From Temnopleurus reevesii (Eukaryota > Echinodermata > Echinoidea > Temnopleuroida > Temnopleuridae): a stretch of DNA of 64,000 nt. Of this stretch, positions 55,608 through 64,000 are shown in pieces (within the stretch, counting starts at the first letter, position 1; each line of letters starts with the position of its first letter). The notes beneath the pieces are model-generated. The model searched no databases. It saw nothing but the letters and a program-made list of their open reading frames with translations, and was not told the origin of the DNA. The stretch is taken from NCBI GenBank assembly GCA_036244855.1, contig BQKZ01000697.1:26160-90159 (forward strand), read 5' to 3'. Made by a program: the position numbers and the translations under genes.

Positions 55608-58268
55608 ACCTGAGGTTTCATTCTTGGGTTCCATCTGATGTAGTATGACGTCCAAAGCTCGATCCTTCTCATGCTAGCGACAGGAAAGAGCACATGTTGA
55701 TGCATATAGCTAGCATACATTGGATTGATAAACTCCTCCATACTGCTATTGATGTATGACCACAGGGAAACAGTCTTTGTCTTTACTTGCTGAAATAGGA
55801 AGAAAGAAGGATTGAAAACATATTTCACATATTACATTCACATATAAAGCAAGGGAAAAAAATTGTTATGAAATATGTTATATGTTATGTTTATAGTTAC
55901 TGTGTTCATGTTATTTGATCAAACGTGTAACAAAATTTTGCAATTTTTTCACAAATGCCCCTTTACCTCAAGCAATAAAACCTTTCATGTGTACCTAAAG
56001 AAAGCGAAAAGAGAATAATAGTAAAGGTTGTGAGGGTAATCAAGGAATGAACCACAAAATCCGAAAGATTACATTCATCCTTCATTGGACTCTTTATTGG
56101 GATTGAGAAAAATTTTACAAAATATTAATAAACAAATGAACATTTTAAGAGATCAGAGATATATCATACCTTCTTGATTCTTTCACACAGTAGAGGAACA
56201 GTTTCCAAAAGAAAGGATTGTCCAAAGAAAAATGAGTGTGATTTCTTACCTCTTTGACTCGCTCTCTCTCACAGTTGAAGAGGAAGGTACCAAAGAGACA
56301 GCTGTATAGGTGGTCCAGAATGGTGATCAGAAAGTGTTCATTGAACTCAAAGGCATTTGGGAACTGCAAGAAGAGAAGAAAAAGTTTATACAGAATGTAT
56401 TCCTGGGGGGCTGTTTCATCAAGATTTTTTGCAGAAACAATTAGTCAGCTCTAACAAATTCCTAGATTGTGATTGGATGAAAAGCACTATCGCTGACAGT
56501 TGCTATGGGAACTGTCGGAGAATGACTCCTTGTCGCTAAGACAAATTTTGATGAAACACCACCCAGTATTAATTACAAAAAAAAAACTTAATTGTGTTAT
56601 AGAAAAGTTCAAGGCACAAGGTTGTCAGTCATGTTTCTTGCCACAAATAATTACTTTTCCTTGTGATGAAAAATCTCCCAATGACAGCAAAAATTTGAAT
56701 GATTGTCTGAATGTGCATTCTCAAATTCAGTCTCATGTATCAAACCTATCTTATAGCCATTGTGTAATATGATATTCCAAATGATATTTTACACAACTGA
56801 GGTGGGGTTCTACACGAGTATGCGTGCATATTTTTCACTGCAATGTAACAAGTTAGATCAATCTCCATTTTGATAAAGCTTGGTTCAAAATAAACTTGAT
56901 TCATGAAACAATGAAGCTTCAACCCAGATAAAGGCTCCAAAACTTGTTCATTTTTCACACAATCTTTTGTACAACATGTTCATGAGATTATGTTTCATTT
57001 TATATAGATTTGAAGACAAAATTTGGCGATAAAAATATTCGCTTATACCAAAACTTTACTTGGGCTTTAAAGATATTTGTTTTTGAGAATTTCATCTTTT
57101 GTATCTGTTTCCTACCTGTCTTGTGACTTGCCATACACTGTCAATGAATTGTTGGAAGATGGGCGATCTGTCAGCATCAGTGTAATTCTTGTCTCCATGG
57201 CCGTGGCGCTGAGAAAGAAAAAATACAAATATGAAATATGAATCATTGTATTGGCAGAGCCCAGTTCTTTTCTGTTAGTGAAAACATAATTAATATTGAT
57301 ATGTTGATTTCACATAACCGTAACGTGTGTAAACCCCTTATGGGTTGTATTGTGACGGAGGACGAAATTATTGTAAGTATTGGAATTTCGCTTATGATTA
57401 AGATTCTGCTAGGATCAAAAGCTCAAGCTCTTTTTTTACTTCAAATTAGTAAATTTATGAACATAATTGTATCCCTCAACAGAAGTTTATTCAATACCTC
57501 TAACTTGATGGATAGCATATACTTTATCTTGCTCCATCATTCACATAGTGACATAATCCAATGACTAGCAATTATCAAAATATTGCATTTAGCAATCTCA
57601 ACATATTACCACAAAAATATAAGATATTTTGGGAAAGATTGGAGTTTTGAGTATGTTTTATATTACCTGTGCCATTTTGTGGCCAAACGCTAACCACTCC
57701 TTCTTAATGAGCAAATCAAAGGCTCTGATGGAGTAAAAGTCAGCTCAAAATAGTTAAACGGCAAAGCCTAAAAAATAAAAAGCAAAACACAAGGATAGAA
57801 AGTGTTGGTTACCTGTGCCATCTTATGGCCAAACGCTAACCACTCCTTCTCGATGAGCACCTCGAAGCCTCTGATTGTCCGATAGTACGGGTCAAGTAAG
57901 AGCATGGCAAGAGCAGTCAATTGGGCTGTTCTGTCCCAGCCATCACTGCAATGGACCACCACAGATGTCTTCTGGCTCTCCACTCGTTCAGCGATACGTA
58001 CAGCGCCAGCTAAGACCATCTGAGGAGAGGATTTCAAGAATGAGATGAAATATCAAAACATACTAGTGATCTCAAAACACTGATTATGACGATGAGTCAT
58101 TTTGTTAATATGCAAGAAGAGCTATCAATGATATACGTCAATAGAATTATGACACGCTTGTTTGATGTCATATTTACTACTCTTATGGATATCGACAAAT
58201 CTATCTATCTATATATCTATATATCGATCTATCTATCTATCTATCTATCAATATGTCTGTCATGTATG

Positions 58269-58306
<38 letters not shown>

Positions 58307-61300
58307 AATATGTCTGTCATGTCTGTCTATCTATACATCCATCTATCTATCTATATATCTATCTATCTATCTATCTATCTATATATCTATCTATCTATCT
58401 ATATATCTAACTATCTATCAATCCATCCATCCATCTATCCTAAATTTTGAATTGTCTATACTCACCTTAACATGTTCCAACCAGTGTGTAGCCTCTAGGT
58501 TAGCAAGCCAATGATGCTCATCAATGCTAGGAAAACAGATATCCTTCAACTTACGTAAGCTAGAAACAAAGAGATTATGATAAAAATAAGACGGAATTCT
58601 CAAAATTCAAATACTTCTACTCATAACTTTATAATATTTTTTCCCTATCCCCTTTTCAATGCCATTTTTAAATCCACTTGATATCAACTAAACATTTATT
58701 GAATAAAGAAAGTTAATAAGTCATCTCATACTGTGCAAACATTCAACTCTATTCACCAAAAGGTTGTGATGTTTTGGCTGGTGCAGTGCATATCTTTGAT
58801 CGTCTGCAATTGTCTCCCATTTGCAGACTACGAGACAACCATTTAACTTTCTTTCTTCATTCTTCACCATAAATGAACTTCTTTCAATCCATTGATATTT
58901 CCTATGAAAATAATTTGTCTTCATGGAAAAGTTATGACTGGTCCTATTATTTTGGGGTGTATATTTTTCAAATTTTTGGTGGCAATGCGAAAAGTTACAA
59001 TTTAAAAAATATACCTGTCTATAAGGACAACCCAAAGGAGACACAAAATTGGGTCCTCTACAGCAAATGGTTTCTATTGAAAGGTTCATTTACATGTAAA
59101 CTGCACTCTAGGTAGTCTTTATATATAAAGGTTTAATTGTATTTAAAAAATGTATCCATTAATAATCAGGGCACACATATGAAGCAGTCACACACATTTT
59201 CGATACAATTTATTTTACAAGTCTAATGCTTACACTTGAATATTTACAAGTTTTACATAGATAATGTAAATAATACAATGAATGGGCTGAACCCCTAAGA
59301 AGTAAATCTCATTTTACCTTTCTCTCATGACATGAATGTTGTGGATATCCAAGAAACAGATCTCAGCATTCTGGTAAGTATCCTCATTCTCATATCCACC
59401 TCCTTTTGCCTGACAAAATATTGGGGGAAATTCAGAAAATATATAATAACAAAATAAACAGATATACAGTCAAATCTGGTTAAGTGACATTTCCCTATTA
59501 GTCACCAAATTTGAAGTAATATTTTAGAACAAAACATGTGTTTTTAACCTCTTGTTATTTGTATTTCTCCAAGGGTGTAATCGAGTTTTGTGGTCCAAAG
59601 AGATTCAACTTTGGCAGAGTTATCTGTAGTTCAAAATGATAATTCATAGAAAAAATGTTAGAAAAGGTATTATGCATTCAATGTCTCCATCGGTCTAAAC
59701 TTGTCACATTTCTTGCATCACTTAAAGACAGATCTATTTGCTATTTGAAATCACGGGTGGCCACTATAGTGAAGTTAGACTGTATAAATTTATTCTATCA
59801 AACCATTATCCTCAAGTTTACGAAGGGTAGCTACATCGAAGTTTATAATAAAACTATATTTCATCATCCCCCACAAAAAGCAGCTATAGCTCAAACTTGA
59901 GAATACCTTACTCTTTCTATCATTCTTGAGGGCTATCTGGCATTAATCCTACAGATAAAAAGGATTGCCCTACCTTATTTGCAACTGCATTTACTGTCGG
60001 CCTGGCATCCATGATAACAAGTTTGTGGGACTGAGCATTGGCATCAAGGATCATCTGTATGTATTTCTCATCTTCTTTGCTTCTCTTTCCTCCGACCCCA
60101 ACCAGAGGCTGACTGCATCTTGTGATGGTGGCCTGGCTCTGAGGGTGGAGCCATGACATGATCTGAGAGACGGAAGGTGGAGAAGGTAGGGATAAAGAAT
60201 TGACCACATTATTAAGTAGTTTTTAAGGATCATTTGAATGTATTTCTCATCTTCTTTGCTTCTCTTTCCTCCGACCCCAACCAGAGGCTGACTGCATCTT
60301 GTGATGGTGGCCTGGCTCTGAGGGTGGAGCCATGACATGATCTGAGAGACGGAAGGTGGAGAAGGTAGGTATAAAGAATTGACCACATTATTAAGTAGTT
60401 TTTTAAGGATCATTTGAATGTATTTCTCATCTTCTTTGCTTCTCTTTCCTCCGACCCTAACCAGAGGCTGACTGCATCTTGTGATGGTAGCCTGGCTCTA
60501 AGGGTGTAGCCATGAAAGGATCTGAAAAGGGGCAGGTTGAGAAGGTAGGTATAAAGAACTGACAATAATTCAGCAAAATGTTTAGCAAAAAAAGATTTCA
60601 CAAGCGGATACTTTTTTTTCATACTCGTCATCCAAAATGATGGTTAGTCATTTTAGGAGCAGGTGGCATTTTTAGCCATTTGTTCATTGTGTTCTGACTC
60701 TTGCCTTTCAACACAAGGCTCAGCGATTCAAATCCCACCCATGAGGTTCCTTTCCTTCAGCAAGATTTTTGTGCTTAGTCAGCCCATGTGAGGTAAACCG
60801 AGATGGCAGAAAGAAATCCCTTGTAGGCGCCTTAGTGGCAGTCTGCTAGAGCTGCATGATAGGGAGTGAAAACTTTCAGCGCCAGGAGCACCAGTAAGGT
60901 GGACCTGTGCACTCGAAGCACCATTATTATCATTATTAGGCAAGAAGTGGTTTCCCATCAGCACCAAGTCTACGCAACCCAATGGGGACAGTGTAACTAG
61001 GTTTCAAACAAGAAGAGTGCAAATCTGGTTTTATTCCTCTTCTTTAGGCGAGCATCTCAGCTGACATTTTAACATTTTGTATCCTCTGGAAAAGGCACTA
61101 TATAAATTCAAGTAATATTTTTATTATTATCTCTCATTTTCATCACAAGTGATTGACAGAGATTATGTTTATTGTTGCAATGCTTACTCTCGCGAGCATA
61201 TTTTATTCAGCTGTTGCGTTATTCACAAGCTACTTTTTCTACATGTATACATTTTCTAGAACAGTTAGCATCTCAACTTTCAAAGTGCATAGAAAGTTTA

Positions 61301-64000
61301 CTTACTGGCATTCTGTTTCTGCTCCTGAATGCGGCTACTTGTCTCAAAAGTTCATCATCTGCGGCAGCTGGTATGGCAAGCTGAAACAACAAGAGTGAAT
61401 TTGTAGAAATTAAAAGAGGGTAGACCATTCTCCCTGACATTCTGTTTAATACACATAGTGCACTATTCGCATTGTACAGAACATCCTATCATGGCACATG
61501 TGGACCTCCATTGAGTGGAAGTTTGTTTACAGCGTATTTTGATTATTTTCAGGCTGGAATGGGGATCAAATTACAAACATTTAAAAAAAATCATAGCAAC
61601 AGCGTCCGAAACATACAAATGCAGATATTCTTCATAATTGAATTTTGACTTGCTGGAATCTAAGCTTTTATGAATGTGGGGTCAACTCAACTTTTCTGAT
61701 GCCCATCTAGAAACAGAATGGATTTGAAGTGCTCTCAGATTCTGATGTAAAGAACGATTGTATTATTTCTCAAATTTCTTTTCATAGAGAACTAGTCTTG
61801 GAATGGGTTGGGATAAAACTTGAGTGACACATAGAAAATAACTGCCAAGAAATCAAAATTTGATTATTTAAATTTTAGATTTAAATTTCATTATTTGATC
61901 AATCAATCATATGCATACAAATAAAAGATCAATTCTAATTTAAAAAACATGATATAATTGTGATATTTTCATTAAACAGAATACCAGAGTATGCTACTAC
62001 AAGCTGAGCAGATATCTGTTCCACAAATTGACCTCAAATAGAGTGTTTATCTATTTTATAATCAAAGGGGTCAACAAACTGTATAGACCTTTGTTCTCAG
62101 GTACCATTAACTGATAAAATAAATATGAATGAAACTTCAAATAATCAGTACCTAAACTACTTTTTGATAGATCAAAATCAAAATAATATAAGAAATAAAA
62201 ATATCAATTTGATAATCAAGATAAACCACATAAAATCTATAACTCCAATGTAGGGCACAGTCAAAATAATCAAAATTAAAACAAATAATCAGATATTTCT
62301 TTACATCTTTCAGGTCAATCCGTCTAAAGGTAAATTAAAAATGATATATACAGTCAAACCTCATTATAAAGAGGACTGATATAACGAGCTCTCGTTATAA
62401 CAAGGTAATTTTCCTGGTCCCATCTCTTTGTATTCTATTGTTTTTTGACCCTGATATAACAAGGTTTCAATATAAAGAGGTAATTCCTCTGGTACCGACG
62501 ACCTCGTTATAACGAGGTTAGACTGTACTTAGGAGAGGAGGGGGAGAAGGGGAGAAGGAGCAGAAGAAGAAGAAGAAGGAGAAGAAGGAGGAGGAGGAGG
62601 AGAGGAAGAATTTGTTAAACCCTCTCTCGATCAAGAGATCACTTACAATAGCAGGGTATGTGTCACAGAAGGTGAAGTTTTCATTGAGTCTGGAAATTCG
62701 CCAACTCTCTGTTGGGAGACCCTGTCATAAATAAAACCAAGGCCATAGTCAATATCATACTTCAAACATATACCTTAATCATAATAACTGTTGTCAATAT
62801 AGAGTTCAGTCCTATGAAATGTACACAAACACATTCTTAAAGCTACACAGAATACAAAGTGCAATAATATAAAACAAATGGATGTACTGATGCTTGTGGA
62901 GTATTTACACGTATAACCCATGTTCTGTGTACCTTCCAAATGAAAGTAGTCTGAAGATATACCCATCATAAAAAATACTATTATTTGCATGCTGATTTAG
63001 TTTGAAGAAGTTGATTTAAATTCAATAGCTCACAAAACAAAACAAAATCCATAATACCCTTAATACCCTTCATGGTGCGTTTTTTTAGTTTCAATTATAA
63101 AAGCAACACATCACATGTTTACATATTACATGTAGATGACTAAAGATGATCTACAATGACTAAAGTGACCAAAAGACCACCAACAGTGTTCATTTCATCA
63201 CCTGTCATATCATTGTCACTTAGACAACCTGTCTGGTAAACAAATAACTTTTCAGTTATTAGGTGCACTGCAAAGCTCCAATCACATTCAGAGGAAATTA
63301 AATAATGTAATACTGAACTGTGCCAAAATCTGACAAAACAGCACATCAAAATTCCTTGAAAACTATTTGATTGAATTAGGTTTAATTTGTGGAAACATGT
63401 TGATATGAAACCTTTGAAGGGCTCACATGAAAAATAATACATGGTGGCAATAATATTGTAAAGCAAAAGTATGAATGTAAAAGATAATTTAAAACTCTGT
63501 CTTGAAAGCCTCATCTTTGAACTCTTGTATATTCTGGAACAGTTGGCATCACTGTGGTGTGTATCTTTGTTGTGCAGTTCTTCACAATATAAATGAATAT
63601 ACATGCACCATGCATGTTGGGGCTATGGGGGCCCATCCCCCTGGGTATGTGAAATTGTGGGGGCATAAGATTTAAGCTGAGACCCCTTGGCCAATGTTTG
63701 GAGGAGTCTTGTTTTCTTCTTTATGGCTTTTCAGCTCTTTTGGGCCAGTTAGAGGGGGGTGAAATTTTTGAGCTGCTGTCCAAGGAGCATGTTGTATAAA
63801 AATATAACAACTTTGCCATCATTAAGGTATGTCCTGTAGAATCCTTAATACGTATTGGCTGTTGCACATCACTGTCATGGCAGTTGTCATTAAAGGCCTC
63901 TAGGTTGTTAAATCCTCGGTATACACATGATAGATATATCATTGGCATAGAATAAAGTTTTAATTTTTCTCACCTGTCTTTTATATTCAGCAACAGGGTC
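54544..64000 (-). CDS. MTMR2: Myotubularin-related phosphoinositide 3-phosphatase (MTMR2/MTM1/MTMR1 group), partial gene extent
   Basis: Active myotubularins remove the 3-phosphate from PI(3)P and PI(3,5)P2 on endosomal membranes. Eleven minus-strand exons (listed) join in phase to 436 residues from DPVAEYKRQ to the stop; the N-terminal PH-GRAM part lies beyond base 64000. Seen: [30 protein letters not shown] with [39 protein letters not shown]; catalytic [13 protein letters not shown] with the Cys codon at 57948-57950; [54 protein letters not shown]; then a predicted coiled coil and Ser/Pro tail. Cys, Asp and Arg of CSDGWDR are intact, so an active enzyme is expected. The MTMR2 choice is by overall similarity; an ancestral MTM1/MTMR1/MTMR2 gene is equally possible. 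Confidence 0.92.
54995..55607 (-). repeat. Long (ATG/GAT)n microsatellite in MTMR2 intron
   Basis: About 600 bases of CAT/CAC units on the plus strand, i.e. ATG/GTG on the gene sense strand. It begins immediately after the donor of the exon at 55610-55789 (donor GTATGATG). Poly-His and poly-Met open frames across it are artefacts. Confidence 0.95.
55610..55789 (-). CDS. MTMR2: MTMR2 exon: SLWSYIN to NPRMKPQ
   Basis: Acceptor CTATTTCAG, donor GTATGA; 60 codons, phase 0. Encodes [20 protein letters not shown], later [15 protein letters not shown] and [12 protein letters not shown], end of the phosphatase/SID region. Confidence 0.95.
56250..56363 (-). CDS. MTMR2: MTMR2 exon: [12 protein letters not shown]
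   Basis: Acceptor TTCTTGCAG, donor GTAAGA; 38 codons, phase 0. Encodes [20 protein letters not shown] and [18 protein letters not shown]. Confidence 0.95.
56403..56566. mobile_element. MITE, TIR CTGGGNGGNGTTTCATCAA
   Basis: Left end CTGGGGGGCTGTTTCATCAA and right end TTGATGAAACACCACCCAG are near-perfect inverted repeats. About 164 bp. It lies in the MTMR2 intron directly upstream (in gene sense) of the FPNAFEF exon. Confidence 0.85.
56925..57070. repeat. Right end of dispersed repeat family E
   Basis: Matches 52184-52305 (ATTTGAAGACAAAATTTGGC ... ACTTGGGCTTTAA). Intronic in MTMR2. Confidence 0.55.
57116..57208 (-). CDS. MTMR2: MTMR2 exon: [16 protein letters not shown]
   Basis: Acceptor TTTCTCAG, donor GTAGGA; 31 codons, phase 0. 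Encodes [20 protein letters not shown] and [11 protein letters not shown], strongly conserved in the family. Confidence 0.95.
57668..57732 (-). pseudogene. Truncated copy of the catalytic exon's 3' end
   Basis: Encodes [20 protein letters not shown] and Q with a GTAATA donor, a diverged copy of the last about 21 codons of the exon at 57813-58019, placed about 80 bases downstream of it. The nearby AG would give the wrong phase with an early stop, so it is not usable as an exon. Confidence 0.8.
57813..58019 (-). CDS. MTMR2: MTMR2 catalytic exon (CSDGWDR)
   Basis: Acceptor CTCCTCAG, donor GTAACC; 69 codons, phase 0. Contains [20 protein letters not shown], the CX5R phosphatase loop with the nucleophilic Cys, the Asp residues specific to myotubularins and the phosphate-binding Arg, then [20 protein letters not shown]. 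Confidence 0.96.
58198..58436. repeat. (TATC)n tetranucleotide microsatellite
   Basis: CTAT/TATC units with a duplicated interruption (ATCAATATGTCTGTCATGT near 58246 and 58304). It sits in an MTMR2 intron. The open frame across it is an artefact. Confidence 0.95.
58466..58559 (-). CDS. MTMR2: MTMR2 exon: [17 protein letters not shown]
   Basis: Acceptor TTTCTAG, donor GTGAGT. It completes a Ser codon with the previous exon, then encodes [20 protein letters not shown] and [11 protein letters not shown]. Confidence 0.95.
58560..59317. other. MTMR2 intron
   Basis: AT-rich. No additional exon or clear element recognised. Confidence 0.5.
59318..59409 (-). CDS. MTMR2: MTMR2 exon: [12 protein letters not shown]
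   Basis: Acceptor TTTTGTCAG, donor GTAAAA. Encodes [20 protein letters not shown] and [10 protein letters not shown], ends in phase 2 (AG|C, Ser). Confidence 0.95.
59467..59783. mobile_element. Possible CAGT...ACTG inverted-repeat element
   Basis: Left end TACAGTCAAATCTGGTTAAG and right end GTGAAGTTAGACTGTAT resemble the termini of the elements at 52568 and 62351 but are more diverged. Intronic in MTMR2. Confidence 0.45.
59974..60162 (-). CDS. MTMR2: MTMR2 exon: [16 protein letters not shown]
   Basis: Acceptor TCTCTCAG, donor GTAGGG; 63 codons, phase 0. Encodes [34 protein letters not shown], then [16 protein letters not shown]. Its 5' two-thirds is repeated twice upstream in gene sense. 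Confidence 0.95.
60225..60341 (-). pseudogene. Truncated tandem copy 2 of the SWLHPQSQ exon
   Basis: An almost exact copy of the first about 117 bases of the exon (acceptor kept), ending at AAATACATTCAAATGATCC and running straight into intron sequence without a donor. Part of a 180-bp tandem repeat. Confidence 0.9.
60405..60521 (-). pseudogene. Truncated tandem copy 3 of the SWLHPQSQ exon
   Basis: More diverged copy with ILSWLHP then TAG stop and a changed acceptor (TTTTCAG). It also lacks the 3' end and donor. It is the oldest-looking of the tandem units. Confidence 0.88.
60650..61130 (+). mobile_element. SINE-like element with AT-rich ATT tail
   Basis: GCGATTCAAATCCCACCC resembles a B box. 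It is followed by GGTTCCTTTCCTTCAGCAAG and, at the far end, AAAAGGCACTATATAAATTC with a TTTTTATTATTAT tail. This order is typical of tRNA-derived SINEs of marine deuterostomes. The A box and exact 5' end are unclear. Confidence 0.5.
61306..61380 (-). CDS. MTMR2: MTMR2 exon: [15 protein letters not shown]
   Basis: Acceptor TTGTTTCAG, donor GTAAGT; 25 codons, phase 0. Encodes [20 protein letters not shown] and RNRMP, matching the family segment before SW(I/L)HP. Confidence 0.93.
62351..62525. mobile_element. pogo/Tc1-mariner-type MITE, copy 2
   Basis: Starts CAGTCAAACCTCATTATAAA and ends TTATAACGAGGTTAGACTG with TA flanks. Nearly identical in length and sequence to the copy at 52568-52742. Confidence 0.88.
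62530..62612. repeat. Purine-rich GGA/GAA simple repeat
   Basis: Uninterrupted G/A tract of AGG, GAA and GGA units directly after the MITE. Confidence 0.9.
62647..62721 (-). CDS. MTMR2: MTMR2 exon: [10 protein letters not shown]
   Basis: Acceptor TTATGACAG, donor GTAAGT; 25 codons, phase 0. Encodes [20 protein letters not shown] and TYPAI, the family segment following the YKRQG motif. Confidence 0.94.
62722..63973. other. MTMR2 intron
   Basis: AT-rich. A right-end word of MITE family D (TTCTGGAACAGTTGGCATCA) occurs near 63533-63552. No exon seen. The open frame at 63140-63604 (-) has no recognised domain. Confidence 0.5.
63974..64000 (-). CDS. MTMR2: MTMR2 exon: DPVAEYKRQ (runs off window)
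   Basis: The last nine codons of an exon that continues beyond the window, donor [15 protein letters not shown] precedes GLPTESW in the next exon, as in the family. Confidence 0.9.

Larger units (their letters stand above)
61381..62646. other. MTMR2 intron
   Basis: AT-rich. Contains the pogo-type MITE at 62351-62525 and a GA-rich purine run at 62530-62610. No other exon seen. Confidence 0.6.

Noticed and set aside
55035..55655. 192-196 codon open frames of His or Met
   Set aside because: Microsatellite artefacts in an MTMR2 intron on both strands.
58086..58514. 142-codon open frame of Ile/Tyr/Leu/Ser repeats
   Set aside because: Follows the (TATC)n repeat; low complexity and antisense to MTMR2.
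60051..60413. 120-codon open frame spanning tandem exon copies
   Set aside because: It reads through truncated exon copies and changes frame relative to the real exon; only 59974-60162 is coding.
63140..63604. 154-codon minus-strand open frame
   Set aside because: Lies in an MTMR2 intron and overlaps MITE-like termini; no domain recognised.

Overview
The window is animal nuclear DNA: AT-rich and intron-rich, with GT/AG-spliced coding exons, tRNA-derived SINEs, many short foldback/MITE elements and long trinucleotide microsatellites. The protein families and repeat style suggest a marine deuterostome, most likely an echinoderm such as a sea urchin. That assignment is an inference; no species-diagnostic marker was checked. 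Nothing prokaryotic is present (no operons, CRISPR array or phage genes).

Three genes are supported. (1) Plus strand, about 7.9-35.8 kb: an SLC6-family Na+/Cl--dependent neurotransmitter/amino-acid transporter, nearest by eye to glycine-transporter-type members. Thirteen well-supported coding exons plus one candidate five-codon first exon give a phase-consistent 643-codon model covering all 12 membrane segments. The model is interrupted by two in-frame TGA codons, in the TM4 exon and near the end of the TM8-TM9 exon. (2) Plus strand, about 41.3-45.9 kb: a five-exon MAPEG gene resembling microsomal glutathione S-transferase 2 (about 152 residues), with one in-frame TAA in exon 4 and a 501-base N gap in an intron. 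(3) Minus strand, 54.5 kb to the right edge: the C-terminal 436 residues of a myotubularin phosphatase (MTMR2/MTM1/MTMR1 group) in 11 exons, with an intact catalytic motif. It continues past base 64000.

Layout: 1-7.7 kb, intergenic repeats. 7.7-16.4 kb, candidate promoter, first exon and a very long first intron. 16.4-35.8 kb, body of the transporter gene. 35.8-41.2 kb, intergenic with a GT microsatellite. 41.2-46 kb, MGST2-like gene. 46-54.5 kb, repeat-dense intergenic DNA, including two near-tandem duplications and a candidate 3' end of the myotubularin gene. 54.5-64 kb, myotubularin exons. The three genes share no obvious pathway (plasma-membrane transport, microsomal eicosanoid/glutathione chemistry, endosomal phosphoinositide turnover), and their proximity looks incidental.

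Two themes stand out. First, five single-N positions are present and four abut a duplicated segment. They look like unresolved haplotype or contig overlaps, so the repeated TM2 and TM3 exons of the transporter are probably assembly duplicates. Second, independent of those junctions, introns of the transporter and myotubularin genes carry truncated tandem copies of the neighbouring exon (N-terminal, TM2 and TM8 exons of the transporter; two exons of the myotubularin). I did not find a convincing previously undescribed biological system. The most notable leads are the two TGA codons in an otherwise intact transporter, the recurrent partial exon copies, and MITE filled/empty-site pairs preserved between duplicated segments.
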